From Alphaproteobacteria bacterium (GTDB taxonomy: Bacteria > Pseudomonadota > Alphaproteobacteria > Rickettsiales > JADKJE01): a DNA stretch of 64,000 bases. The notes below the pieces were generated by a model. It was not told where the DNA came from, did not search any database, and saw only the letters and a program-made list of their open reading frames with translations. The stretch covers positions 1-64,000 of the forward strand of contig JADKJE010000001.1 in assembly GCA_016722515.1 (NCBI GenBank), in the 5' to 3' direction. Shown in pieces: positions 1 to 9,522 of the stretch (positions are counted from its first letter, which is position 1; each line of letters opens with the position of its first letter). The position numbers and the translations under genes are program-made.

Positions 1-3000
1 AAAAAGTTTGTCAGAGTTCTCAAATCGATTTCTGCCGTATTTAAGTAATTTTCATAGGCAAGCGACATTGAGATTAGGTCTTTTGGAAAAGAAGCAGAGT
101 CAGGTTTCGTTAATTGGTTCAATTCAGCAAAGAATTGTCCTAACTGTTTTGACATTTGCCGGATATCACTGGCCGCCAGATCGATATTAAATCGCTCGAC
201 CTCAGGTGTGTTTTGGATTTCTTCTTCCGTTAAACCAATATATCTGGCCCTTAGTAACATCGATTTAAAGAGTTCTGGATTGTCTCTGAAAGCAAGGCGA
301 TCGATTTTATAAATTTGCCTAAGCGGAACCCCTGTCAGCGTTTGCGCGATCCTTGTTGCAATGTCTTTAGCGGTAGGATCGGTTAAGGGCACCGTATACA
401 TATCCAGCCGGGATTTAAGCGCTTTGTCCGCCCACGACTCATCACGTCCTGGGCCGCCATAATTTCCGGTAAAAAAGAAATGGAACGTAGCAGGTATCTG
501 ATCACGGGTGAAATGGTATTCTTTATTTTTCCCGCCCCGAATGGAAAAGCTGCTAACATTAGGGTCGTTAAGGAACAGGAATAACTCATAGAGAGACTGA
601 ATTGACCCTTCTTTAGCCAGGTTAAATTCATCCAGCACAATCGGGCGGCCAAAATCCGGTGAACTGGGATCAAGCGCACGAATTAATATTCCATCACGGG
701 TGGTAATACCAATATCGCCTTGATGCTGGGATACATTAATCCCTGCTTTTTGAGCAATTTGATGCAGACCTTGTTTGAGAACATTAGCAGCTTTTGCCTG
801 CTCATCTGGGGTTATGCCTTCACACTCAACCGCATTCCAATTAATGACAACATTGACAAGCTTAGGCGCCAAATCTACAATTTCTGAAATGGTTTCTTGA
901 TATGCAAAACCAAGCAATGCCTTTAAATCACGCCGAACCTCATCTGAGAAAATAGTCTCAGGATTATCACGGTTCAGAAAAATGTGGGCATCGATAGCTG
1001 CTTTGATTTCTGAAATGCCATTCGTATCAAAAACTGTTTCTTGAAATAAGGTTCGCAAATCCTTGCCTTTGCCATTCATATAAAGGCTGCCTTGTGGGTG
1101 AAGCGCTTTGCCCAACTCCATGAGCGTAAAGGTTTTTCCTATTGCAGGCGTTCCCATCAAACCGGTCACATAGTGCCGGTTGGGACGGCTTAAATTAGCC
1201 AACAATTCGGTATACATCGGTGCAACCGTTTCCGATGGCAAGGAACGCACGATCCTGCCATAAACTTGGTCGGTTGCAAGGTCGCCTCGGTGTAGGGTAG
1301 GAAGAGTCAATTCTTCCGCCAGATTCCATCTTACTTTACCTGGATTGTCTGAATCCCTGCTGGCTATTGGAAGAACCGTGGTGGTGCGGCTACCGATCAC
1401 GACGCCTAACGATCGAGCTCCCTCCTTTTTAGGGATGCTTGCTGTGCCTTTATATAAATCACGGACAGGTTTAGATTTTCCAGAAGGAAGGGCTTCTTTA
1501 AGTGCGGCTTGTCCAATACCGCAACTATGGGTATACAAGAGTGCGGCATTATACAGTTTTATACATTTATCGCGTGCTATACCATGGGCAACGGGACCAT
1601 CCAAAAACAAGGTATGTACCCAATCCAGAAGCACGTTTTCCAGGCGTTGTCCATGACTTACAGATCCGCTTAAAATAATGTTTGATGAGAATGATCCGGA
1701 CTGGGTATTCTCCGTAAAGCTTTTGTATAAAGCCCGAGTTTGTTGCTCATCTAAGGTGCGAGGAAGGACAATACCAGCTTTTTGAATTAACTGGGCGATC
1801 GTACGAAGGTCAATTTCAATATCTTTGAGATATTTCTCCAATTGCGGATCAAGGTCCATATTATTACCGCTGCTGGTATAATAGTCGGAATTAACATCCA
1901 CCATTTGGCGAATGCCCGTGATAAATTGGGCTAATTGGCTAGAAAGGATAAGATGCTGCTTCCATCGAGTGACTTTCCTGCTTTTAGAATCAGGTATTCC
2001 TGCCACACGGACATCACCAAGAAACTGTGCAAATTCTTTTATATCGTCTTTACTCTTAAATTTGTTATAGGTATCCAAGTACGTTTCATACAACTGAAAT
2101 AAAGGAACACCTCCAGCCAGTGTATGGGCAATACGGTCCTGGAAATCACCAAGCGTTGGCTCAGAAAGTGATTTGGTAAAACTCTGTAACCGCGTGGCAA
2201 GCGCACGATCATCGCTAATGGATTGGCGGTCTTCAAAACCTTGACTGCGAATATTGCCGGTAAAATTCAAATGGAACGTAGACGGCAACTCCCTGCGTCT
2301 AAAGGTAAATTTTCGATTCTTCCCTCCATCGACTTCACATTCTTGCTTTTTAGGATCGGTTAATAATTCTAGATATCCATATAAATGTTGGATGGAATCG
2401 GGAATTGCCAAATTCAATTCATCCAGCAAAACCGGCCGACCGTAATCGGGAGAACCCGGCGTCACCACCCGAATTAAAATACCGTCCCGGGTAGAAATTC
2501 CTAACTTTCCCTGCTGCTCAAGTACTTGAATATTTTCTGCATTGCAAATTTGAAATAATGCCTGCTCAAAGACGTCTACAGTTATATCTCCCGTTGGAAT
2601 ATTCTGCCAGTCGATGCTAAAGGATAACGAGCCTTCTTCGCTGCTTTGTTCAACCATAGCGTCGCCCACCAGTTTTTTTAGCGCATCGATGGTGCGGTCA
2701 GGTAGATTGCCTAATTTAAGTCTGGCATCAATGGCATCCTTCACATGCGAAATACCATCCGTATCAAATACGGTTTCACAAAACAAGGTCTTCAAGTCAA
2801 GATCTTTACAGTTTATATTGTAGGCGCCAAGTGGATGGACAATTTCACCTATTTTTTTAAAGAGATGGCTTTTCCCCAGGGAAGGGGCACCCTCTAAACC
2901 TGAAGCATAACTACGGGACTCGGGGGGAGTGCGGATGGGATCACGGACCGTTAATTCTTCAATCAGATGCTGCAGCAATGTGCGCGAAGGCAATGAGCGA

Positions 3001-3170
3001 AATAACGTACCCCACACTTTGGAGCTTATCTCTGGCAATGTTCCTGTGCCAAAGCGCACTGGCAAGGTTAGCGTTTCAACGACCTTAAACCCTCTCTCTT
3101 TTATATCTCCCTCTTTAACATAATTAATGAGACCTTCAATCGTAATATTTGCATTTTCCCATTGCTTCAT
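1..3170 (-). CDS. Tandem AAA+ ATPase (MoxR/dynein-like), C-terminus off window
   Basis: The frame is open from ATG at 3170 to the left edge (about 1056 codons, no stop), so the C-terminus is missing. Two similar AAA modules are visible. The first Walker A is GAPSLGKS at residues 94-101 and the second GTPAIGKT at about 673-680. After each P-loop come matching blocks (LFCETVFDT / LFQETVFDT, then GILIRVVTPGSPDYGRPVLL / GILIRALDPSSPDFGRPIVL with DEL/DEF), typical of AAA_5/MoxR-like or midasin-like ATPases that remodel protein complexes. AAGGA lies 9 bases before the ATG. It starts 17 bases after the stop of the vWA gene, so the two are probably one operon, matching the known pairing of MoxR ATPases with vWA proteins. 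The target is unknown. Confident about the AAA domains, not about the process. Confidence 0.85.
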   Translation of the reverse strand, partial: MKQWENANITIEGLINYVKEGDIKERGFKVVETLTLPVRFGTGTLPEISSKVWGTLFRSLPSRTLLQHLIEELTVRDPIRTPPESRSYASGLEGAPSLGKSHLFKKIGEIVHPLGAYNINCKDLDLKTLFCETVFDTDGISHVKDAIDARLKLGNLPDRTIDALKKLVGDAMVEQSSEEGSLSFSIDWQNIPTGDITVDVFEQALFQICNAENIQVLEQQGKLGISTRDGILIRVVTPGSPDYGRPVLLDELNLAIPDSIQHLYGYLELLTDPKKQECEVDGGKNRKFTFRRRELPSTFHLNFTGNIRSQGFEDRQSISDDRALATRLQSFTKSLSEPTLGDFQDRIAHTLAGGVPLFQLYETYLDTYNKFKSKDDIKEFAQFLGDVRVAGIPDSKSRKVTRWKQHLILSSQLAQFITGIRQMVDVNSDYYTSSGNNMDLDPQLEKYLKDIEIDLRTIAQLIQKAGIVLPRTLDEQQTRALYKSFTENTQSGSFSSNIILSGSVSHGQRLENVLLDWVHTLFLDGPVAHGIARDKCIKLYNAALLYTHSCGIGQAALKEALPSGKSKPVRDLYKGTASIPKKEGARSLGVVIGSRTTTVLPIASRDSDNPGKVRWNLAEELTLPTLHRGDLATDQVYGRIVRSLPSETVAPMYTELLANLSRPNRHYVTGLMGTPAIGKTFTLMELGKALHPQGSLYMNGKGKDLRTLFQETVFDTNGISEIKAAIDAHIFLNRDNPETIFSDEVRRDLKALLGFAYQETISEIVDLAPKLVNVVINWNAVECEGITPDEQAKAANVLKQGLHQIAQKAGINVSQHQGDIGITTRDGILIRALDPSSPDFGRPIVLDEFNLAKEGSIQSLYELFLFLNDPNVSSFSIRGGKNKEYHFTRDQIPATFHFFFTGNYGGPGRDESWADKALKSRLDMYTVPLTDPTAKDIATRIAQTLTGVPLRQIYKIDRLAFRDNPELFKSMLLRARYIGLTEEEIQNTPEVERFNIDLAASDIRQMSKQLGQFFAELNQLTKPDSASFPKDLISMSLAYENYLNTAEIDLRTLTNF

Positions 3171-3187
3171 AGAATCATTCCTTAAAG

Positions 3188-6085
3188 TTAAAAAAAGTTA
3201 GGAGTTTTCTCAATTATTGCTTTTGCCTCAGACAATTGCTGTTTAACGTGCGAATAGGTCTCAGCCCGTTTTGGCTTTCGACTTTCCTTAAGCAGGTTTT
3301 TTAGTGCATCAAAACAACCTTTTTGAATCCCTTTTGAAGAGGCGATTGGTACAACAAAACAATTTTTATGAGGTATTTTCTCTAAAATAATCTCGGGAGT
3401 TATTCGGTTGGTGGTTGAATTACCGTCAGCCCCAATTAAACACATGGTTACCGAAGAAGGCGGCACTTTTTCCAAAACAGTCTTAATGGCATTAAACGAA
3501 CGGTTACCATCCGTGAATCCTGCATCAGATAAAATAAAATAATGCGTTTTTCCGACCTTAGCGCCAGGAAGCAGCCGCTGAGCACCAAGGACTCCTAAAG
3601 CATCTTCTAACGTGTAAGATAATTGGTCTTGTAAGCCCCCGACATGTTGCTTTATACCCACTAATTTTTTACTGATTTCGGCATGCGCATCATCTGGAAA
3701 GGCTATGACCCGCGCAGATTCTTGATCCATTCCATAAATATAAACATTAATTTTAATCCCTTCTTTGTGGCATTGCTTAGCCGCCTCAAAAAAAATACAA
3801 GCCGTATTCAATGCATTCTCGAATGGTTTACCGATCATACTGCCTGAACAGTCGATACATAAGACCAGGTTCATCACAGCTGGTTTATGTGCATTTCGGT
3901 CGCTCGTAAATAGATGGTAATCCTTGGTTTGGATAGGTTGGCCGGTTAAACGTTTTACACGAAAATCAATATAGGACCCCGCATCAAAACGCCCCAAATT
4001 GCCATCTTCTGGCAACATGGTGTGTTGCCCCTTATTTTTAATCGTAATTGTTTGACGATATTCCTCGCCTAATTTTCGCAGTGATGCCGAAACCTGCTTT
4101 ACAGTCTGGGCATTCATCTGGATAATCTTTTGGTACTCGCTTAAATCTCCGGCAGGTACGGGGAGTTTTGGAAGTGGATTATTTGCAAATGACTGCATTT
4201 CGGGCAACGTGCCTTGAGAAGGCGATTCTTTATCTTTTGAAACATGATCTTTAGAAGGTTTTCCTTTTCGACTTGCCGCCTTCTTTTTTCCTTTTTTTGA
4301 ACCATCCTTGTCAGCTTTTTGTTTCTGAGCTTCTTGCTTCTGAGCTTCTTCGAGTGCCTGCTCAATCGCCTCATCGATTTCTTCTTGAATTTCCTGCTGA
4401 GTCACATCGTTTGGATTCTTACCAGAACGATCTGCTATTTTCTTACGAAGCTGCTCCTCAACCGTTTTTCCCATTTCCTCTTCATCAGGATAATCCCCAT
4501 AATCCTTTTGCGTCGTTTCGTTGGGTGTTTTAACATCAGGCATATCCACACCCTCAACTGAGATGGATTGTCCTGCTGATTGGCCCTGCCCCCCCTGACC
4601 TTCACTATTTTTTTGACCATCGGATTGGGGCTGGTTCCGTTGTTCTTGGTTCGGTTGTTCTTGGTTCTGTTGTTCTTGGTTCTGTTGTTCTTGTTGCTGT
4701 TGTTCTTGTTGCTGCTTTTTCTGTTCAAACTGTTCATTGATTTGCTTTTCCTGTTCTTTCAATAACTCAGGAAGCAGCGTGCGCTCGACGCATCTTCTAA
4801 AAATAATATCCGTAATGTGATTACGTTCCTGGGTAAACTTTTTATGTTGTCGTTTCGATTCAGGCGATAGGCTGGCATGCTCGTGGGGAGCTAATTGCAA
4901 ATGCTCAAGTTTTTGGGTAAGAGAAATGATCTGTTTCAAAGCATCCCATTCCCTTAAATGTTTGGCTGATTTGCCACCCTCTTCATAAAGTAGTTTTTCT
5001 ATTTTTATCCCAATACTCATCCAACGGCTGGGGTCATTTGGGTCAAATAATCCATTACCGCTAAAGAATGATTCACGAATGACATTTTTGGTATTTAAAA
5101 ATGAAGTAAGATCCACTCCACCCTTTTTTGATAGAGGCTCTTGAGGCACCTCAATGCCATTAAGACCATCGATATGATCCAGAAGGTCACTGATGACGCA
5201 TTCTACATAATTAGCGGAATGATAAAAATTCTGTATACTGCGGTTGGTATATTTAACAACAAAACTATTCGCATAGCTGTTTTCCGTTTCATCAAATATA
5301 TAAAATAATAATCGGTGGGTCAGTTCCAATCGGTTTAATTCAATATATTCATCTTTGGTCAGACAACCACCATGGCCTGGCTGCATTATGAGAGCTATAG
5401 TCGCTTCTATTTTATTTCGCAGCTCATCCATTCTGCGAGTGGGCATTTCCGTCCCTAAAGCGTGTGCTACCTCATGCAACGCGGCTGCCCGTGAATGCTC
5501 AATCCCAATAAGTAATCCGCAGATCATATCCAGATTGATATAATTTTTCTCTGTATCATAGTAAAAGCTGACCTCTGGATAACCACCGTTAGAAATCCCC
5601 CAATTCAAACGAACGTCTCTGCGGCCGATACTCGTTGCAAGTATCCAGGCAAACTGGGTTAGTTCCTGCTGCATGTATTCTGTTTGCCGGACCCCTAACC
5701 AGAGCGAATTACACAACCATGAAAAACCTGGAGTCTTTGAAGAACTTCCTGAGGATGAATTCTCGATCCATTTTTTTTGTAATTCCTTATCAACAGCCAA
5801 TGTAGCCAAAGCCGTACCCCATGCAAGCTGCAAAAGAGGTTCATTAACATGAAAGGAGCCCGGCACGATTCCTTGAAAGATAGCTTCTTTGATGTTATTA
5901 ATTTCTTGTTCGATAGTCGAACTAGCACCTGAAAGACTATAAATTTTTTCCAGATTTTCCTGAAGATTAGCGCCTGTAAGCTTACTGTCTAAAAATTCTC
6001 TGAAAATATTACGGCGTAAACGTAGCAAAGGATCCTTAGCCATGTCGTCAATTTGATTTAACATTTTGGCTTTATACTTTGACAT
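3188..6085 (-). CDS. Large vWA protein with N-terminal HExxH metallopeptidase-like motif
   Basis: A 965-residue protein. HEVAH (H204, E205, H208) lies in a putative zincin-like region resembling the metallopeptidase-like half of DUF2201-type proteins. Residues about 440-640 are a highly charged, Q/E/K-rich linker with a short repeated EQQNQ pattern and probable coiled coil. The C-terminal vWA domain has a MIDAS motif, CIDCSGSMIG, near residue 742, followed by LSDAGFTDG. vWA proteins bind a metal and a partner and commonly act as adaptors for MoxR ATPases; the next gene downstream encodes such an ATPase. No signal peptide, so probably cytosolic. A CobT-like chelatase role is unlikely because no CobN/CobS-type neighbours are seen. 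Substrate unknown. Confidence 0.85.
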   Translation of the reverse strand: MSKYKAKMLNQIDDMAKDPLLRLRRNIFREFLDSKLTGANLQENLEKIYSLSGASSTIEQEINNIKEAIFQGIVPGSFHVNEPLLQLAWGTALATLAVDKELQKKWIENSSSGSSSKTPGFSWLCNSLWLGVRQTEYMQQELTQFAWILATSIGRRDVRLNWGISNGGYPEVSFYYDTEKNYINLDMICGLLIGIEHSRAAALHEVAHALGTEMPTRRMDELRNKIEATIALIMQPGHGGCLTKDEYIELNRLELTHRLLFYIFDETENSYANSFVVKYTNRSIQNFYHSANYVECVISDLLDHIDGLNGIEVPQEPLSKKGGVDLTSFLNTKNVIRESFFSGNGLFDPNDPSRWMSIGIKIEKLLYEEGGKSAKHLREWDALKQIISLTQKLEHLQLAPHEHASLSPESKRQHKKFTQERNHITDIIFRRCVERTLLPELLKEQEKQINEQFEQKKQQQEQQQQEQQNQEQQNQEQPNQEQRNQPQSDGQKNSEGQGGQGQSAGQSISVEGVDMPDVKTPNETTQKDYGDYPDEEEMGKTVEEQLRKKIADRSGKNPNDVTQQEIQEEIDEAIEQALEEAQKQEAQKQKADKDGSKKGKKKAASRKGKPSKDHVSKDKESPSQGTLPEMQSFANNPLPKLPVPAGDLSEYQKIIQMNAQTVKQVSASLRKLGEEYRQTITIKNKGQHTMLPEDGNLGRFDAGSYIDFRVKRLTGQPIQTKDYHLFTSDRNAHKPAVMNLVLCIDCSGSMIGKPFENALNTACIFFEAAKQCHKEGIKINVYIYGMDQESARVIAFPDDAHAEISKKLVGIKQHVGGLQDQLSYTLEDALGVLGAQRLLPGAKVGKTHYFILSDAGFTDGNRSFNAIKTVLEKVPPSSVTMCLIGADGNSTTNRITPEIILEKIPHKNCFVVPIASSKGIQKGCFDALKNLLKESRKPKRAETYSHVKQQLSEAKAIIEKTPNFF

Positions 6086-6146
6086 TATTGCGACCCTTTG
6101 AATACTTACAAATGATTATTTGGGAGCATATTAAGAACCCCATACA

Positions 6147-6629
6147 ATGTCAAACAATATTAAACAAATTCTAAATACAAAATCTAAAACCCTACTAATA
6201 TTACCGCCTTATGATACGTATCAAATTTCACTCCTGCCTAAAGATGACAGCAGTTTGGAGATTGATGCCACCAAGCGGCCTGTTACCCTCTACCCAGGCA
6301 ATATCATTGATATGGATTGGGACATTCATCCTATCACCGTTATTTTAGGAAGGGTTGTAGACACTAAAGGAAACCCATTGGCCAATGCTAAATTAATGGA
6401 AGCACGCAACATAACGGTAAGCGACGAACAAGGTAACTTTCAGGGGGAGATTATAAACAACAACACCCTCACCTTTGAATTACGTCAGGAACGTGCATCG
6501 ATTGAGGTTGATGAAACAAATCCCGCCTTGAAGTTTAGTTCCTCACATCAACGCTGCCAGGTGAAGCTGTCGAACGTGAGTACAATCAATGGTGTCGCCG
6601 TTTACCCGGATCCACTTGTGTGTCAGTAG
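6147..6629 (+). CDS. Fimbrial usher C-terminal fragment (probable remnant)
   Basis: 160 residues. An LPPYDTYQISL segment is followed by a short beta-rich stretch and then GRVVDTKGNPLANAKLM and DEQGNFQGEI, the layout of the C-terminal plate domains of PapC/FimD outer-membrane ushers (LPPY, then a carboxypeptidase-regulatory-like fold ending in a Cys-containing tail). Full ushers are around 800 residues, so the beta-barrel and N-terminal domain are absent and there is no signal peptide. It starts 61 bases from the divergent vWA gene, as if the upstream usher part had been replaced. A frameshifted pilus chaperone lies on the other strand at 7057-7756. It could be a free-standing small protein, but remnant status is more likely. 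Confidence 0.55.
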   Translation: MSNNIKQILNTKSKTLLILPPYDTYQISLLPKDDSSLEIDATKRPVTLYPGNIIDMDWDIHPITVILGRVVDTKGNPLANAKLMEARNITVSDEQGNFQGEIINNNTLTFELRQERASIEVDETNPALKFSSSHQRCQVKLSNVSTINGVAVYPDPLVCQ

Positions 6630-6633
6630 GTGG

Positions 6634-7037
6634 ATGTGGAATTTTGTTAGTCGCAAAATAGTGTTGCGCTAGATCTCCAGCCCATTACGCTTACGCTAGG
6701 GTGTGGGGCGTCATTCTCACCCTTTTTAAGCAGTATGAGCCGCAGGCGAGTGCTGCTTAAAAAGGGTGGGAATCCAGCACAATACACATTGCGCGACTAG
6801 CGCAATTCCTTTTCATCGGTGCCTGAATCACAGTAATGTGGAATTTTGTTAGTCGCAAAATAGTGTTGCGCTAGATCTCCAGCCCATTACGCTTACGCTA
6901 GGGTGTGGGGCGTCATTCTCACCCTTTTTAAGCAGTATGAGCCGCAGGCGAGTGCTGCTTAAAAAGGGTGGGAATCCAGCACAATACACATTGCGCGACT
7001 AGCGCAATTCCTTTTCATCGGTGCCTAAATCACAGTA
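6634..7037. repeat. Two tandem copies of a 202-bp element with internal palindrome
   Basis: Copy 1 is 6634-6835 and copy 2 is 6836-7037, nearly identical (one visible difference near the end, gcctgaat versus gcctaaat). Each carries an inner near-palindrome, CCCTTTTTAAGCAG ... CTGCTTAAAAAGGG, around a GAGCCGCAGGCGAG centre, and outer arms (gtcgcaaaatagtgttgcgc ... gcgcgactagcgcaattc) that are imperfect inverted repeats. The same inner core recurs at 61252-61413 with different arms. No coding frame is apparent. It resembles a small palindromic, MITE- or RPE-like element. This and its flanks account for the geneless interval 6630-7056. Confidence 0.85.
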
Positions 7038-7056
7038 ATACTGATTATTTCCTACC

Positions 7057-7756
7057 CTACAGTGTTATATCCCTCGAATTCATCCCATCAAACGTATGAT
7101 ACGTCACCGGTGCTTTGCCATAAGGCAGGTGACACTCCAGCTTTGGCCAGCATAAATGCGGCTGATTGTTAGCTCTTTGCAATGCCCGGCAGACTCGCAT
7201 TGCTGGCCGGACTGCAGCAGTACATTGGTATTGCCCTTGTTGGTAAATTCAATGGTATTTCCCACCCGTTTAGCGATTAAATCAGGATGTGGGTTTTGAG
7301 GGCGGAGAATCACCAGCGCCTCATAACCAACTAACAATTTAAGGGCAACCTCTCTTCCTTATTGTCCAGTTCATTCACAACAGGCTTGATGGTAACTCGA
7401 TAAATTTGATCCTGATCGGTTGGCGGTGTCAGCATAATAAAACGCATTAACTTGGTAACCTTAGCAGGTAACACCATTTTTGCTGGCGAAACAATCAACC
7501 CTGATTTCTGCATGTTTGTGACGAGAACCTGCTGTTGGTTTTTGCCCCCTGGATTATTAATTTTATAAATCTCGGTGGCGATGTATTGTTTTTGGTCATC
7601 GAGGCTTCTAATTTCGATGTCTTTATGCGTTGTGGTTCCTGGAAGAAAATCAAGAATCATCGCACTCATGCTAAATTCAGCATGGGCAGACGATGACCAG
7701 GATAAAAAACCTACTGTGAGGATAAACCGAAGTGACGACGAAAATGAACATGCCAT
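7057..7756 (-). pseudogene. Pilus periplasmic chaperone, two frameshifts
   Basis: The start is placed at ATG 7756 (after a GGAAGG...AGGGG purine run), which gives a clear signal peptide ending SSSAHA. The N-terminal domain has typical PapD-like features: beta strands, ATEIYKINNPG, and SGLIVSPAKMVLPA. The reading frame breaks at 7338-7345: the sequence ends ERLPLNC-stop, whereas the shifted frame continues LKLLVGYEALVILRP, as expected for a chaperone; one extra A in the AAA run would restore it. A second break near 7138 separates GQSWSV from HLPYGKAPVTYHTFDGMN, with a stop at 7057. Two indels make a functional product unlikely unless the sequence is wrong. It would have served the usher whose fragment lies at 6147. 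Confidence 0.8.
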
Positions 7757-7848
7757 ACCCCTAACCTTCCTACCAAGTATGAATTCTTTTCCAGGGTAGT
7801 CTTTTAAAGTTAATCTTTGGTGTATGGGTTTTTGATAAGCCGTTACGC

Positions 7849-7887
7849 GATTAGCGCAATTCATGCCATAGGCGAATTGCGCTAATC
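7849..7887. repeat. 14-bp perfect inverted repeat hairpin
   Basis: gattagcgcaattc (7849-7862) and gaattgcgctaatc (7874-7887) are perfect inverted repeats with an 11-base loop. It lies just past the 3' end of the 283-residue gene and upstream of the broken chaperone. No T-run follows on the minus strand, so a classic intrinsic terminator is not supported. The sequence tagcgcaattc also occurs in the right arm of the 202-bp repeat, so it may be a shortened member of that family. Confidence 0.6.
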
Positions 7888-7902
7888 ACTGTAGAATTTT
7901 AA

Positions 7903-8754
7903 CTAATTCATTTGCTGATGCCCATCAATGTTTTTGGGTGCCATTTTATTTGCTATAGTAATCAATGTATTTTTATCTTTTCTAGTGATATCTTTATTTT
8001 CTTCAATGCTCGTTATAACCTGATCGAGCGAGTTTTCTTTAAGTGCCAATTCAATAAATGTTTTTTGTGCTATTTTATTTGTAGCATTATTGGCTCTATC
8101 AATGATTGAATCTAGATTCTTATACGTAGTGGCTTTGGCAGCAATTCGTTCTTGGTGAATGGTTTTGGCCAAAGTTGCCATCGCATTTACATCAACATTT
8201 GCTTCGTTAATTGCTGTATAAATACTGACCAAAGGTTTTTTGGATTGATCCACTTCAAATGCTTGTTCAAGGTACATTTTTCGTATATCTTCATTCTGAG
8301 CTTCAGCAGCTTTTTTAACTAACAATTTTACATCAACTATATCACCGGTAGCCACGTCAAACTTGGCGACTTGTACAATTTCGTCGTCTTTGGTATATGT
8401 TTTGGGCTTCGCACCTTGTAAGAAATACTCTCCCAGAAGATCAACAGCAAGGCTTGACGTTCTTTTGTCTTCTTTAGATTTCACTTTTTTCTTATATCGC
8501 AAACCACATATTTCATCAATTTTTTTGGAGACATTCGTGTAGAGATAAGATTTTAGTGGTGTAACTTCTTGTTTTGACCCAGCCGTAGATAGGCTGGCAT
8601 TAATATTTTCAATAACCAGATTGAATCTAGTCAAGAAATCTGTAGAATTTTCGGCTTGAATCGGTTTTTGTGAAAGTGCAGCTAACAAGGTTAATAATGT
8701 ATTTTTGGTTTTAGACCCGCGTCTTTCAATCAATTGTATGGATGTTTTGGCCAC
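7903..8754 (-). CDS. Hypothetical helical protein, 283 aa
   Basis: GTG start (codon at 8752-8754) preceded by a strong AGGAGA. No recognised family. The protein has no signal peptide or membrane segment, is rich in K, A, N and D, and appears alpha-helical with loose internal repetition (KKAAEAQNEDIRKMYLEQAF, and ANNATNKIAQKTFIELALKE, each about 35-40 residues of TPR-like helical hairpin character). Codon use is A/T-rich, unlike the gat genes next door. It stands alone between the decayed pilus locus and the DUF2155 gene. Function unknown. Confidence 0.7.
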   Translation of the reverse strand: MAKTSIQLIERRGSKTKNTLLTLLAALSQKPIQAENSTDFLTRFNLVIENINASLSTAGSKQEVTPLKSYLYTNVSKKIDEICGLRYKKKVKSKEDKRTSSLAVDLLGEYFLQGAKPKTYTKDDEIVQVAKFDVATGDIVDVKLLVKKAAEAQNEDIRKMYLEQAFEVDQSKKPLVSIYTAINEANVDVNAMATLAKTIHQERIAAKATTYKNLDSIIDRANNATNKIAQKTFIELALKENSLDQVITSIEENKDITRKDKNTLITIANKMAPKNIDGHQQMN

Positions 8755-8847
8755 CTTTCTTCTCCTAATTAATAAAATAATATGACTTAATTGTTCTATT
8801 GATTTTATTGAATATAGTCAAGTTATAATGCTGAATTCATGTGTAAA

Positions 8848-9522
8848 CTAATAACACTCCTTAACCACCACATCATACACCGGATGTTCTAATCCTGAAA
8901 TACTTGGTGTCGATGAAAACATCCAGCCGAAGAAAATCCTCACCGGGTCTTTGCCGGGTTCGTTATCCCAGATTTCAATAAGGGCTTTGTTATCTGGTAA
9001 CTCATCCGCAGGTGCATGCCAGCAACTGCGGACAGTGATGTCCAAATTGCCAAATTTGAGTACCTGATGGAGAGGGATTTTATATTCAGAGGAGCGTGCG
9101 GTAATTTTATTCAGCGTTCTGAGCACCGCCCCTGTACCATAGGTTCGATCTTTAGACCAGACAACTCCCGTGCGTGGATCTTTAATCAACGTTGTTTCGC
9201 TTTTTTCCAGCTGTGTCGGTGCCGTTTTTGCTAATTTTAATTCAGCATCGGTAATGGGCGCAGCAACCACGTGTTTAGATTCGTTCGCAGGCGTTGGTAC
9301 TCCCTTTCTTTTAGCTTCAAGTACGCTGGAGGTCGGGACGATTTCCTTCCGTTTGGCGGATGCAGCCAGCGCACTATCCTGATGAGGCCTTGCTTTAAAT
9401 TCAGCCTGTAACACCACTTCATCCAGTTGTCCATCTTCAGCTAACACACCTACCGATAAGGCAACCGCGCCAATCGTGCATAAACCGGCTAACAAGATCA
9501 CACGCGAAAACGATATTTTCAT
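8848..9522 (-). CDS. DUF2155 domain secreted protein
   Basis: 224 residues with a signal peptide or membrane anchor at residues 8-28 (FSRVILLAGLCTIGAVALSV). A polar linker of about 100 residues follows, then a C-terminal DUF2155 domain: TGAVLRTLNKITARSS, LDITVRSC, IEIWDNE, and FFGWMFSSTPSISGLEHPVY ending in VVKECY. This family is characteristic of Alphaproteobacteria and is periplasmic, with conserved cysteines; its role is unknown. Its start overlaps the stop of the upstream 70-residue gene by four bases, so they are translationally coupled. Confidence 0.9.
   Translation of the reverse strand: MKISFSRVILLAGLCTIGAVALSVGVLAEDGQLDEVVLQAEFKARPHQDSALAASAKRKEIVPTSSVLEAKRKGVPTPANESKHVVAAPITDAELKLAKTAPTQLEKSETTLIKDPRTGVVWSKDRTYGTGAVLRTLNKITARSSEYKIPLHQVLKFGNLDITVRSCWHAPADELPDNKALIEIWDNEPGKDPVRIFFGWMFSSTPSISGLEHPVYDVVVKECY

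Noticed and set aside
4273..4561. Plus-strand frames opposite the vWA linker
   Set aside because: Antisense of the Q/E/K-rich linker giving F/L-rich nonsense; no start signal.
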